DNA of 46,740 nucleotides from Pseudomonas sp. 10-1B. GTDB taxonomy: Bacteria; Pseudomonadota; Gammaproteobacteria; Pseudomonadales; Pseudomonadaceae. Shown here in pieces: positions 26,891 through 34,150 of the stretch. The stretch spans positions 1 through 46,740 of the forward strand of contig NZ_JYKS01000055.1 in NCBI RefSeq assembly GCF_000935045.1, read 5' to 3'. Both the position numbers and the translations under genes were made by a program. The notes beneath the pieces are model-generated. The model ran no database searches, was not told where the DNA came from, and saw nothing but the letters and a program-made list of their open reading frames with translations. Position 1 is the stretch's first letter; each line of letters opens with the position of its first letter.

Positions 26891-27769
26891 TCACGCCAAC
26901 TGCAACAGCGCCTCCTCCACTGCGGCAACCACCTGGTTACCCTTGGCGCCAGGCAGCCGCCACGCGGCGATGGTCATGCCCAGTGGCACCGCGCGCTCGA
27001 CCGGCGCGACCAGTTCGCCGCTGTCCAGGTAGCGTTGCACCAGGCTTCTACGCCCCATCAGTACCCCTGCGGCCAGCAAGGCTTGCTGCAGTGCGATCGA
27101 GTACAGGGAAAACCCCGGCCCGCGGGCGACGAACTTGTGCCCGGGCATCACCGCACCGGTCCACACCGCCCAGTCGTTCCAGCCCACGTCGGCGATGCAA
27201 CGGACGTCGGCAAGGTCCTCGGGGCGGGTGATGTTCGCCGCCAGGGCAGGTATGCATACGGGCAGGATTTCTTCCGTGGCAATTCTGCGCTGCCAGCGCT
27301 CGGGCTTTTCGGTATAGAACAGGCACAGGTCGAACGGGCTGCGTTTCAGGTTGGGTGGCTCATCCACCGCCGTGACCGAGATCTCGATAGGTGCCAACAG
27401 CCGGGTCAGTTCCGGCAGGCGTGGCCCGATCCATAATTGCGCCAAGGCCGGCGAGGTGACGATATGCACCCGCTGCGGCGCCGCCAGGCGGCGAAGTGTG
27501 CGTGCAGCGGCCTCCACGGCATCGAACGCCTCGGTGAACTGGGTTTTCACGCTTTCGCCCAAGGGCGTCAGGCGCACCCCCTTGGCGTGGCGCTCGAACA
27601 AGGCCGCGCCGTATTGGTTTTCCAGGGTCTTGACCAACGCGGCGATAGCCCCTGGGGTCACCTTGAGTTCGAGTGCGGCACGGGCGAAGCCGCCCAAGCG
27701 GGCTGACGCCTCGAACGCGCGCAAGGCATTGAGCTGTAGCGAGTGGCGGGTAGGGGTATCGAGATACAC
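26891..27769 (-). CDS. LysR-family transcriptional regulator (GcvA-like)
   Basis: The protein has an N-terminal winged helix-turn-helix (LQLNALRAFEASARLGGF, about 10-65) and a LysR substrate-binding domain (about 95-290). I chose a GTG start at 27769 (VYLDTPTRHS, 292 residues), which begins just before the HTH and has AGG 9 nt upstream; an open frame continues 19 codons further back. It is divergent from azlC across 121 nt, so it is the likely regulator of azlCD, by the usual LysR arrangement. The inducer is unknown. Confidence 0.85.
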   Translation of the reverse strand: MYLDTPTRHSLQLNALRAFEASARLGGFARAALELKVTPGAIAALVKTLENQYGAALFERHAKGVRLTPLGESVKTQFTEAFDAVEAAARTLRRLAAPQRVHIVTSPALAQLWIGPRLPELTRLLAPIEISVTAVDEPPNLKRSPFDLCLFYTEKPERWQRRIATEEILPVCIPALAANITRPEDLADVRCIADVGWNDWAVWTGAVMPGHKFVARGPGFSLYSIALQQALLAAGVLMGRRSLVQRYLDSGELVAPVERAVPLGMTIAAWRLPGAKGNQVVAAVEEALLQLA

Positions 27770-27775
27770 GGTGTG

Positions 27776-27866
27776 AGGCCTATATTTTTTAGGCCTACTA
27801 TTCCAGAAATCTGACGTTGTGGCCAATTGTCACGCGCATTAACGTGAAGGTGCTTCTCTTGCACCT
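27776..27866. promoter_or_regulatory. Candidate operator between the LysR gene and azlC
   Basis: AGGCCT, itself a palindrome, occurs at 27776 and 27791, 15 nt apart, flanking an AT-rich core TATATTTTTT in the divergent gap. Closer to azlC, AGGTGC (27848) and GCACCT (27861) form a small hairpin in the leader. The first resembles a LysR-type box; this is inference. Confidence 0.3.
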
Positions 27867-27890
27867 GATGAATACCTTCAAGGAACTCGA

Positions 27891-28625
27891 ATGCCGTACT
27901 CAAGCGCGACCCAAGCCTTCAAGCAGGGCGCCCACAGCGCTCTGCCGTTGACCTCCGGTATCGTGCCCTTCGGCCTGATCACCGGGGTGACGGCGATTGG
28001 GATGGGCCTGTCGCCTGCCGATGCCGTCGGCATGACCTTGCTGTTCTACTCCGGGTCGGCGCAGATGGTGGTGATGCAGTTGATGCAAAGCGCCGCCCTA
28101 CCGGTGACCATGGTGGTCACCGCACTGGTGATCAACCTGCGCTTTCTGATGTACAGCGCCAGCCTGGCGCCGCACCTGGGCCATCTACCGCGTCGTCGAA
28201 AGTGGCTGATGGCCTTCCTGCTGTCGGATCAGTCCTTCGCCCTGTGCACGCTGAAAATGGGCTCGGGCGAGCTGGGCCGCCACGCCTATCCCTACTATGC
28301 CGGCACGGCGATCACCATGTGGTTCGGCTGGAACCTCTCGGTGCTGGCGGGCATGTACCTGGGGGCGGGTATCCCTGAAGACTGGTCGCTGGGCTTTGCC
28401 ATCCCGCTGTCGTTCCTGGCCCTGCTGATACCCGGCATTCGCAATGCTGCCATGCTCGGCGCCGCGCTGACCGGCGGCGCGCTCGCCGTGCTGGCAGCCG
28501 ATCTGCCCTACAACCTGGGCCTGCTGGTCGGCGCGCTGGGCGGCATCATTGCCGGGCTGACGATAGAGCACCGGCAAAAAGAGCAGTCCGTGCCTGAAGC
28601 CAACACCGAACAGGAAGCGTCATGA
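27891..28625 (+). CDS. azlC: AzlC-family permease, large subunit
   Basis: AzlC with AzlD forms an inner-membrane exporter of branched-chain amino acids or analogues. The 244-residue protein has about seven membrane segments and the family blocks LPLTSGIVPFGLITGV and GMTLLFYSGSAQMVVMQLM near the N terminus. AAGGA lies 7 nt before the ATG. It overlaps azlD by 4 nt (ATGA), so the two are translationally coupled. The divergent LysR gene is the likely regulator. The nearby bkd operon acts on branched-chain keto acids, but no direct link is shown. Confidence 0.88.
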   Translation: MPYSSATQAFKQGAHSALPLTSGIVPFGLITGVTAIGMGLSPADAVGMTLLFYSGSAQMVVMQLMQSAALPVTMVVTALVINLRFLMYSASLAPHLGHLPRRRKWLMAFLLSDQSFALCTLKMGSGELGRHAYPYYAGTAITMWFGWNLSVLAGMYLGAGIPEDWSLGFAIPLSFLALLIPGIRNAAMLGAALTGGALAVLAADLPYNLGLLVGALGGIIAGLTIEHRQKEQSVPEANTEQEAS

Positions 28626-28948
28626 GCGAAATGACCCAGTGGATAACCTTCGTGCTGATTGGCCTGGGCACCTTCGCCATCCGGCTGTCGTTCATCGAGC
28701 TGCACACCGTGTTGCGCATTCCCCCACTGTTCCGCCGCGCATTGGCGTACGTGCCGGCCAGCGTACTGGCGGCGCTGGTGCTGCCGGCCGTGGTGTTCCC
28801 TGACCGACAAGCCGGGTTCGACTGGATGAACCCGCAGATACCGGCAGCGATACTGGCCGCGTTGGTAGCCTGGCGTACACGCAGCACGTTGCTGACGCTG
28901 ATCGTAGGCATGGGGGCGTTGTGGGCGCTGAAGCACTGGGGGATGTAA
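28622..28948 (+). CDS. azlD: AzlD-family permease, small subunit
   Basis: The small partner of AzlC. The 108-residue protein has about four hydrophobic segments and the family blocks GLGTFAIRLSFIEL and ALAYVPASVLAALVLPAVVF. It starts within the azlC stop (ATGA overlap). Downstream are 65 nt without features, then a tRNA on the opposite strand. Confidence 0.88.
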   Translation: MSEMTQWITFVLIGLGTFAIRLSFIELHTVLRIPPLFRRALAYVPASVLAALVLPAVVFPDRQAGFDWMNPQIPAAILAALVAWRTRSTLLTLIVGMGALWALKHWGM

Positions 28949-29013
28949 TGGAACATAGTCCGGCCTGGGGGGCTTGCCTGCGATGGGCCGGTAGTAATGA
29001 GAAAGGCGAAAAA

Positions 29014-29090
29014 TGGCGTCCCAGGCAGGATTTGAACCTGCAACCTTCCCCTTAGGAGGGGGATGCTCTATCCAATTGAGCTACTGAGAC
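29014..29090 (-). tRNA. tRNA-Arg (anticodon CCT)
   Basis: On the minus strand, GTCTCAG pairs with CTGGGAC in the acceptor stem. The anticodon loop CTCCTAA sits in a CCCC/GGGG stem and the T arm is GCAGG-TTCAAAT-CCTGC. CCA is encoded. The 77-nt tRNA reads AGG codons. Confidence 0.95.
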
Positions 29091-29125
29091 GCAACAGCCG
29101 GCAGCGAGCGCTACACAGCGAGACG

Positions 29126-29151
29126 GCCAGCATGTTAACCAGCATGCTGGC
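29126..29151. repeat. Short hairpin between phnN and tRNA-Arg
   Basis: GCCAGCATG and CATGCTGGC form a 9-bp stem with an 8-nt loop. No T run follows on the minus strand, so terminator activity for phnN is doubtful. Confidence 0.35.
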
Positions 29152-29201
29152 ATTTGTCATGCTTCAACCGGGCTTTTTCACGTAATCCTTTTCTGGCACT
29201 G

Positions 29202-29801
29202 CTACCGCCGCGGTAGCACACCTTCAGCATCAAGCAATGCGAACAACGCAGCAACCGCTGCCTCCAAGCTGGTGGAGTTATCCAGCACATGCACCGACGG
29301 ATCGGCCAGCGTCTGCAACCGGGCATTGCGCGCCAGGCGCTGCTCGATTTGCGCTGCGGTTTCCCTGCCACGGGCCAGCAAGCGTTGGCGCAGCACCTCG
29401 GGCTTCACCTCGACCAGCACCGCCAACAAATCCGGGTAGCGCTGCCGCGCCTCTGCCAGATAGGCCCGCGAGCCATTCACCAACACTGCCCTGCCCGCTG
29501 CCAGCCACTGGTCTATCTGCACCGGGATGCCGTAGTCCAGGCCGTTGGCCCGCCAGTGCATGGCAAACGCGCCCTGCGCACTCAGGGTTTCGAACTGTTC
29601 GGGCGTGACCCCATGGGCGGCTTCGCCCTTGGCTTCGGCCGAGCGGGTAATGACGCGACGGGCGACTTCCACCCCGGCGGCCGCCAGCCGCTCACGTGAA
29701 GCATCGATCAGGGAATCTTTTCCGCAACCCGACGGTCCTATCAGAAATATCAGCCGGCCTGTCCCTGATCGGCGGTCGCTTGCGTCATGTTGCATAGCCA
29801 C
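29202..29801 (-). CDS. phnN: Ribose 1,5-bisphosphokinase PhnN-like
   Basis: PhnN makes phosphoribosyl diphosphate from ribose 1,5-bisphosphate, usually in phosphonate breakdown by C-P lyase. The 199-residue protein has a P-loop GPSGCGKD at 22-29 and the guanylate-kinase-like fold blocks VARRVITRSAEAKGE and HWRANGLDYGIP. The start may be GTG at 29801 or the ATG two codons later; neither has a clear ribosome site. No other phn gene is nearby, so in this genome it may serve nucleotide salvage or the other phn genes lie elsewhere. Confidence 0.82.
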   Translation of the reverse strand: MAMQHDASDRRSGTGRLIFLIGPSGCGKDSLIDASRERLAAAGVEVARRVITRSAEAKGEAAHGVTPEQFETLSAQGAFAMHWRANGLDYGIPVQIDQWLAAGRAVLVNGSRAYLAEARQRYPDLLAVLVEVKPEVLRQRLLARGRETAAQIEQRLARNARLQTLADPSVHVLDNSTSLEAAVAALFALLDAEGVLPRR

Positions 29802-29913
29802 TATGCTCTATGGAGGGGAAACCGGCGCATTCTAGGTGTTTTCCTGGCCTTTTGCTGTGTTTTACCCGTTTTTGACGGCAAAAGTCTGACGGTCAAGCAA
29901 GCCGGAGCATGTA

Positions 29914-29942
29914 AAACTTTTCAAACCAGTACTCATTTCTGA
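29914..29942 (+). promoter_or_regulatory. Candidate AlgU (sigma-22) promoter of amrZ
   Basis: AAACTT at 29914, 18 nt, then TCTGA at 29938 resembles the AlgU consensus GAACTT-N16/17-TCTGA. P. aeruginosa amrZ is known to be AlgU-dependent. The spacing is one base long, so this is tentative; the remaining part of 29802-30142 shows no gene. Confidence 0.4.
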
Positions 29943-29964
29943 TAATTGGTACTGGCATAAAGCC
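29926..29964. promoter_or_regulatory. Candidate AmrZ autoregulatory sites
   Basis: GTACTGG occurs at 29949 on the plus strand and at 29932-29926 on the minus strand, on both sides of the -10-like TCTGA. The plus-strand site GTACTGGCATAAAGCC matches 14 of 16 bases of the AmrZ motif as I recall it (GTACTGGCAAAACGCC). AmrZ represses its own gene in P. aeruginosa. Confidence 0.5.
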
Positions 29965-30142
29965 TTTATCCGGCTCACTATTTGTCACAGAATTGACGCC
30001 AAGGAAACGGCGACCATGAGGCAAGATGAGCATCCATTTTTCACCGACGGTTGAACATTTTGTTGTCGCCACGGTCGTACTTCCACCCGTGCGGCCAATT
30101 TGAGAACCGCTTCCCCTGAACCAGAAAATCCGGTCAATTTAT

Positions 30143-30469
30143 ATGCGCCCAATGAAACAGGCTATTTATTCGAGCCGCACCGCTGACAAGTTTGTCGTCC
30201 GCCTGCCAGATGGGATGCGTGAGCGCATTGCCGAGGTAGCGCGCAACCACCACCGCAGCATGAACTCCGAGATCATCGCGCGCCTGGAACAGAGCCTTAT
30301 CCAGGAAGGTGCGCTGGGTGACGAGTTGAGCATGCGCCTGGACAGCCCTGAACTGTCCCTGCATGAACGCGAATTGCTGCAACGCTTCCGCCAACTGTCC
30401 CACCGCCAGCAGAACGCCCTGGTCGCCCTCATCGCTCACGATGTGGAAATGGCCGCCGACGCTTCCTGA
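30143..30469 (+). CDS. amrZ: Ribbon-helix-helix regulator AmrZ (AlgZ)
   Basis: AmrZ is an Arc-family regulator that controls motility, exopolysaccharide and c-di-GMP genes in Pseudomonas. The 108-residue protein has a short flexible N terminus, the ribbon-helix-helix DNA-binding part (about 14-60; SRTADKFVVRLPDGMRERIA, NSEIIARLEQSL) and a C-terminal tetramerisation helix region (HERELLQRFRQLSHRQQNALVALIAHD). It is very close to the P. aeruginosa protein by memory. In P. fluorescens and P. aeruginosa AmrZ represses fleQ, so this gene is a regulatory link to the flagellar cluster. A terminator follows. Confidence 0.95.
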   Translation: MRPMKQAIYSSRTADKFVVRLPDGMRERIAEVARNHHRSMNSEIIARLEQSLIQEGALGDELSMRLDSPELSLHERELLQRFRQLSHRQQNALVALIAHDVEMAADAS

Positions 30470-30486
30470 GGCATACTGCGAGCATG

Positions 30487-30513
30487 AAAAAGCCAGCGTA
30501 AGCTGGCTTTTTT
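30487..30513 (+). terminator. Rho-independent terminator of amrZ
   Basis: AAAAAGCCAGC/GCTGGCTTTTT forms an 11-bp stem with a GTAA loop and ends in TTTTTTG, 18 nt after the amrZ stop. Confidence 0.92.
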
Positions 30514-30546
30514 GTGGCTGACGGCTGACACATCACGGCCCCCCCT

Positions 30547-30694
30547 GTGGGAGCGGCCTTGTGTCGCGAAAGGGCTGCGCAGCGGCCCCAGGATTTTAGC
30601 GGCGCTGCACAAATTTCTGGGGCTGCTGCGCAGCCCTTTCGCGACACAAGGCCGCTCCCACCTCGACCGCATAGGCCTCAAGCCCTGTGCAGTA
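30547..30694. repeat. REP pair (43-nt arms) plus 36-nt companion
   Basis: Arms 30547-30589 and 30619-30661 are reverse complements at 42 of 43 positions around a 29-nt centre. The 36-nt companion follows at 30659-30694. The element is closely related to that at 25552-25698 and lies between the convergent amrZ and mgtE genes. Confidence 0.87.
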
Positions 30695-30731
30695 GGCAAT
30701 ACAGGACAGTTGCTCCCACAGAGCAGACCGG

Positions 30732-32174
30732 TTACAGCAGGAACAACGTGGCCAAGCCGAGGAAGATGAAGAAGCCGCCACTGTCGGTCACTGCGGTAAT
30801 CATCACGCTGGAGCCCATTGCCGGATCACGCCCCAGGCGCGTGAGGGTCATCGGGATCAACACACCCATCAATGCCGCCAACAACAGGTTCAAGGTCATT
30901 GCCGCCGTCATCACCAGGCCCAGCGACCAGCTGCCATACAGCCAGAACGCTACCACACCGATCACCCCACCCCAGATCAGGCCATTGAGCAGCGATACCG
31001 CCAACTCCTTGCGCATCAGGCGGCTGGTGTTGCCCGGCGATACTTGGTCCAAAGCCATGGCACGTACGATCATCGTGATGGTCTGGTTGCCAGAGTTGCC
31101 GCCAATGCCAGCCACGATCGGCATCAGCGCAGCCAGGGCCACCAGCTTCTCGATCGAGCCCTCGAACAGGCCGATCACCCGCGAAGCGACGAAGGCGGTG
31201 ATCAGGTTGATGGCCAGCCAGGCCCAGCGGTTGCGCAGCGAACGCCAGACCGAGGCGAAGATGTCTTCCTCCTCGCGCAAACCGGCCATGTTCAGCACTT
31301 CGCTTTCGCTTTCTTCACGAATCAGGTCGACCATTTCGTCGATGGTCAAACGGCCAATCAGGCGCTCGCTCTTGTCCACCACCGGCGCGGACACCAGGTC
31401 GTAACGCTCGAAAGCTTGCGCCGCATCGTAGGCATCTTCCTCGGGGTGGAAGGTTACCGGGTCGGTCGCCATGACCTCCGCGACCTTCTTCTCCGGGTCG
31501 TTGACCAGCAGACGCTTGATTGGCAACACGCCTTTGAGCAGCCCGTCGTAGTCGACCACGAACAGTTTGTCGGTGTGGTTGGGCAGCTCTTTCAGGCGGC
31601 GCAGATAGCGCAGCACCACTTCCAGGCTGACGTCTTCGCGGATGGTGACCATCTCGAAGTCCATCAGCGCACCGACCTGCTCCTCGTCGTAGCTCAGCGC
31701 CGAACGCACGCGCTCGCGTTGCTGGGCATCGAGGGTTTCCATCAACTCGTGGACAACGTCACGCGGCAGCTCAGGGGCCAGGTCGGCCAGTTCGTCGGCG
31801 TCCATGTCCTTGGCAGCAGCGAGCAGCTCGTGATCGTCCATGTCGGCGATCAGCGATTGCCGCACGGCGTCGGAGACTTCCAGCAGGATGTCGCCATCGC
31901 GATCCGAGCGCACCAGTTGCCAGACCGTCAGGCGGTCTTCCAGGGGCAAGGCTTCGAGGATATAGGCGATGTCGGCAGGGTGCAGGTCATCGAGCTTGCG
32001 CTGCAGCTCGACAAGGTTCTGGCGGTGGACCAGGTTTTCCACCACGTCGTTGTGGGCGCCTTCCTGACGGTGGGTCAGATCTTCGACCACACGCTGCCGT
32101 TGCAGCAGTTCGACCACCTGGGCCAGGCGGTCCTGCAGGCTTTCTTGCGCTTTTTTTACTTCTACTTCAGTCAT
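30732..32174 (-). CDS. mgtE: Magnesium transporter MgtE
   Basis: MgtE is an inner-membrane Mg2+ channel gated by cytosolic Mg2+. The ATG at 32174 (MTEVEVKKAQ) has GGAG 7 nt upstream and gives 480 residues. There is an N-terminal acidic helical domain (about 35-130), two CBS domains (about 135-260; MATDPVTFHPEEDAYDAAQA), a connecting helix, and five membrane segments (about 305-480) with GNSGNQT, the pore signature. It stands alone; no Mg2+ riboswitch could be recognised upstream. Confidence 0.95.
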   Translation of the reverse strand: MTEVEVKKAQESLQDRLAQVVELLQRQRVVEDLTHRQEGAHNDVVENLVHRQNLVELQRKLDDLHPADIAYILEALPLEDRLTVWQLVRSDRDGDILLEVSDAVRQSLIADMDDHELLAAAKDMDADELADLAPELPRDVVHELMETLDAQQRERVRSALSYDEEQVGALMDFEMVTIREDVSLEVVLRYLRRLKELPNHTDKLFVVDYDGLLKGVLPIKRLLVNDPEKKVAEVMATDPVTFHPEEDAYDAAQAFERYDLVSAPVVDKSERLIGRLTIDEMVDLIREESESEVLNMAGLREEEDIFASVWRSLRNRWAWLAINLITAFVASRVIGLFEGSIEKLVALAALMPIVAGIGGNSGNQTITMIVRAMALDQVSPGNTSRLMRKELAVSLLNGLIWGGVIGVVAFWLYGSWSLGLVMTAAMTLNLLLAALMGVLIPMTLTRLGRDPAMGSSVMITAVTDSGGFFIFLGLATLFLL

Positions 32175-32656
32175 AGGCGAACTCCACTCCCAGCAGCGGA
32201 GCACGCCGGGAGAATCAATCGGTCAGATCTTTCTGTATGAATCTTGTTAGGGAGTAACTACTGGGTAAGTCCATGGTGGTTTTCCACAAGCCCCGGCGGG
32301 GCTGACGGGCGCAATCATACACTGCTCAAGCTGTCAGATCGCTTAATTTTTTGGCCAGAACAATCGTTTGCGTGATAAAGCTGGGACAACGCTCGAAGCT
32401 ATCAGTGCGACGGTTGTTGTGGATGGGAAAGCACATTGATTTCAAGATATGTGGTGCCTGGGCGATCCTGGGGCCGCTGCGCGCCCCATCGCGACGTAAG
32501 GCCGCTCCCACAAGATACCGCGCTCTTCTGTATGGGCTGGGCCGCATGCCCCAAACTACACCACAATCATTACAGAAGAGCGTAGATCGACATCACCAAC
32601 ATTTCAGCGGCAATAACAAAAAGCCCGCTCAATTGAGCGGGCTTTTTGTTTAGGTG
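32175..32656. other. Noncoding gap between mgtE and the tRNA array
   Basis: This stretch holds the mgtE leader, a single REP half-element at 32470-32511 (GGGGCCGCTGCGCGCCCC followed by AGGCCGCTCCCAC), and a bidirectional terminator at 32615-32650. A 73-codon open frame on the minus strand crosses the REP element and is not credible as a gene. Confidence 0.5.
32615..32650. terminator. Perfect 36-nt palindromic terminator after the tRNA array
   Basis: AACAAAAAGCCCGCTCAA and its exact reverse complement lie back to back. The GC stem is flanked by A and T runs on both sides, so it can end transcription from either direction; the tRNA operon is read leftward into it. Confidence 0.9.
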
Positions 32657-32733
32657 TGGCGGACTCAGGAGGATTCGAACCTCCGACCGCTCGGTTCGTA
32701 GCCGAGTACTCTATCCAGCTGAGCTATGAGTCC
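32657..32733 (-). tRNA. tRNA-Arg (anticodon ACG), copy 3 of array
   Basis: Minus strand: acceptor GGACTCA/TGAGTCC, anticodon loop CTACGAA in a CTCGG/CCGAG stem, T arm GGAGG-TTCGAAT-CCTCC, CCA encoded. 77 nt. Reads CGU/CGC/CGA after A34 deamination. Confidence 0.96.
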
Positions 32734-32806
32734 GTGGTGGTAGTTTTAGACCAGATTACCACTGGCTTATTGAACTAGCTTTGCAAGCAGAGCCACTTCA
32801 AGAAAG

Positions 32807-32883
32807 TGGCGGACTCAGCAGGATTCGAACCTGCGACCGCTCGGTTCGTAGCCGAGTACTCTATCCAGCTGAGCTATGAGTCC
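32807..32883 (-). tRNA. tRNA-Arg (anticodon ACG), copy 2 of array
   Basis: Same as its neighbours except the T stem, which is GCAGG/CCTGC instead of GGAGG/CCTCC: both sides of one base pair are changed, so pairing is kept. 77 nt with CCA encoded. Confidence 0.96.
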
Positions 32884-32954
32884 GCAATGGTAGTTTTAGA
32901 CCAGGTTACCACTGGTTGTTTGAAGTAGCCTTGTAAGCAAAGCCACTTCAAAAG

Positions 32955-33031
32955 TGGCGGACTCAGGAGGATTCGAACCTCCGACCGCTCGGTTCGTAGC
33001 CGAGTACTCTATCCAGCTGAGCTATGAGTCC
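32955..33031 (-). tRNA. tRNA-Arg (anticodon ACG), copy 1 of array
   Basis: Sequence matches copy 3 through the body, with T stem GGAGG/CCTCC and CCA encoded. The spacer after it is closely similar to the spacer after copy 2, so the array arose from tandem duplication of a unit of about 148-150 nt. Confidence 0.96.
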
Positions 33032-33137
33032 GTGTCTTGCCGCGCATTATAGGTCGCTGAAACATTTTTGCAAGAACTTTTTCGTTTAAAATCAACTACT
33101 TAGTGTTCTTACCGATTACAGCGCCCTAAGCGAATAA

Positions 33138-33228
33138 TGGCGGTGAAGGGGGGATTCGAACCCCCGATACCCTTATGAGGTATACTCCCTTAGCAGGGGA
33201 GCGCCTTCGGCCACTCGGCCACCTCACC
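33138..33228 (-). tRNA. tRNA-Ser (anticodon GCT)
   Basis: Minus strand: acceptor GGTGAGG/CTTCACC, anticodon loop CTGCTAA in a CTCCC/GGGAG stem, a long variable arm, T arm GGGGG-TTCGAAT-CCCCC, CCA encoded. 91 nt. It reads AGC/AGU and is the first tRNA after csrA. Confidence 0.96.
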
Positions 33229-33300
33229 GCAACACGAGGCGAATATTAAACAGGCTCTTCCTCGTTTGCAACCCTTTTTTTGAAAAAAACTTCAAAAAAA

Positions 33301-33489
33301 TTAAAGGCTTGGCTCCTCATCCTTCTCTTTCTTGATCCGCAGGTAGATTTCCTCGCGGTGAACGGCCACTTCTTTCGGGGCGCTGACGCCAATACGCACC
33401 TGGTTGCCTTTGACACCGAGCACCGTCACGGTGATCTCGCCGTCTCCAATGATCAGGCTCTCGGCGCACCGACGAGTCAGAATCAACAT
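33301..33489 (-). CDS. csrA: Carbon storage regulator CsrA (RsmA)
   Basis: CsrA binds GGA motifs in mRNA leaders and controls translation of many secondary-metabolism, biofilm and motility genes. The 62-residue protein begins MLILTRRCAESLIIGD and has the conserved VKGNQVRIGVSAPKEVAVHREEI. In Pseudomonas this is RsmA-type; paralogues exist elsewhere. It lies between lysC and the tRNA-Ser gene on the same strand, a conserved neighbourhood. An AT-rich hairpin follows the stop. Confidence 0.97.
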   Translation of the reverse strand: MLILTRRCAESLIIGDGEITVTVLGVKGNQVRIGVSAPKEVAVHREEIYLRIKKEKDEEPSL

Positions 33490-33619
33490 AGCTTTCTCCT
33501 TACGCAGAACATTCAGGGGTAACAGTCTTGGATATCAGGGCTGGGCCGTGGACGACGCCCCAGCCCTGGTTACTCACCACACAGGGCAGGACAGGGCCTG
33601 CGTGGCGAGCAGAAACGCG

Positions 33620-33643
33620 AAGGGCGCGGCAAGCCGCGCCCTT
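33620..33643 (-). terminator. Hairpin after lysC
   Basis: AAGGGCGCGGC/GCCGCGCCCTT forms an 11-bp stem with a 2-nt connection just after the lysC stop. Only a short TTTCT follows on the minus strand, so termination may be partial. Confidence 0.55.
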
Positions 33644-33655
33644 CCAGGCAGCGCC

Positions 33656-34150
33656 TTACTCGCCCTGTCGGGCAGGAGCATCCAGCTCGAACGCGGTGTG
33701 CAGCGCGCGTACGGCCAGCTCCAGGTACTTCTCTTCGATCACCACCGAAACCTTGATCTCGGAGGTAGAGATCATCTGGATGTTGATGCTCTCCTTGGCC
33801 AGGGCTTCGAACATGCGGCTGGCAACACCGGCGTGCGAACGCATGCCGACACCAACGATCGAGACCTTGGCAATCTTGGTGTCGCCGATCACTTCGCGGG
33901 CACCGATTTCGCGGGCGGTGTTTTCCAGCACGCTCTGCGCCTTCTCGTACTCGTTGCGGTGTACGGTGAAGGTGAAGTCGGTGGTGTTATCGTGGGCAAC
34001 GTTCTGCACGATCATGTCCACCTCGATGTTCGAGGCGCTGATCGGGCCGAGGATCTTGAAGGCCACGCCCGGGGTGTCCGGCACGCCGCGAATGGTCAGC
34101 TTGGCTTCATCACGGTTGAAGGCGATACCGGAAATGATCGGCTGTTCCAT
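33656..34150 (-). other. lysC: Possible in-frame beta-subunit start inside lysC
   Basis: At 34150 the codon ATG (MEQPIISGIAF) is in frame and preceded by AGAGGAA with a 3-4 nt gap. Translation from here gives 164 residues covering the two ACT domains. In Bacillus and Corynebacterium aspartokinases such an internal start yields the beta subunit. Whether it is used here is inference. Confidence 0.45.

Noticed and set aside
29014..29090. tRNA-Arg(CCT) as the attachment site of an integrated element
   Set aside because: No integrase, no second copy of the tRNA 3' end and no phage gene could be seen nearby.
30429..30781. Several 60-90 codon open frames on both strands around the REP pair after amrZ
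   Set aside because: They are translations of the REP palindrome and recur at every such element.
32326..32547. 73-codon minus-strand open frame between mgtE and the tRNA array
   Set aside because: It runs through a REP half-element and has no ribosome site or family match.
32657..33031. CRISPR-like spaced repeats
   Set aside because: The repeated units are tRNA genes; the spacers are similar to each other and no cas gene is present.
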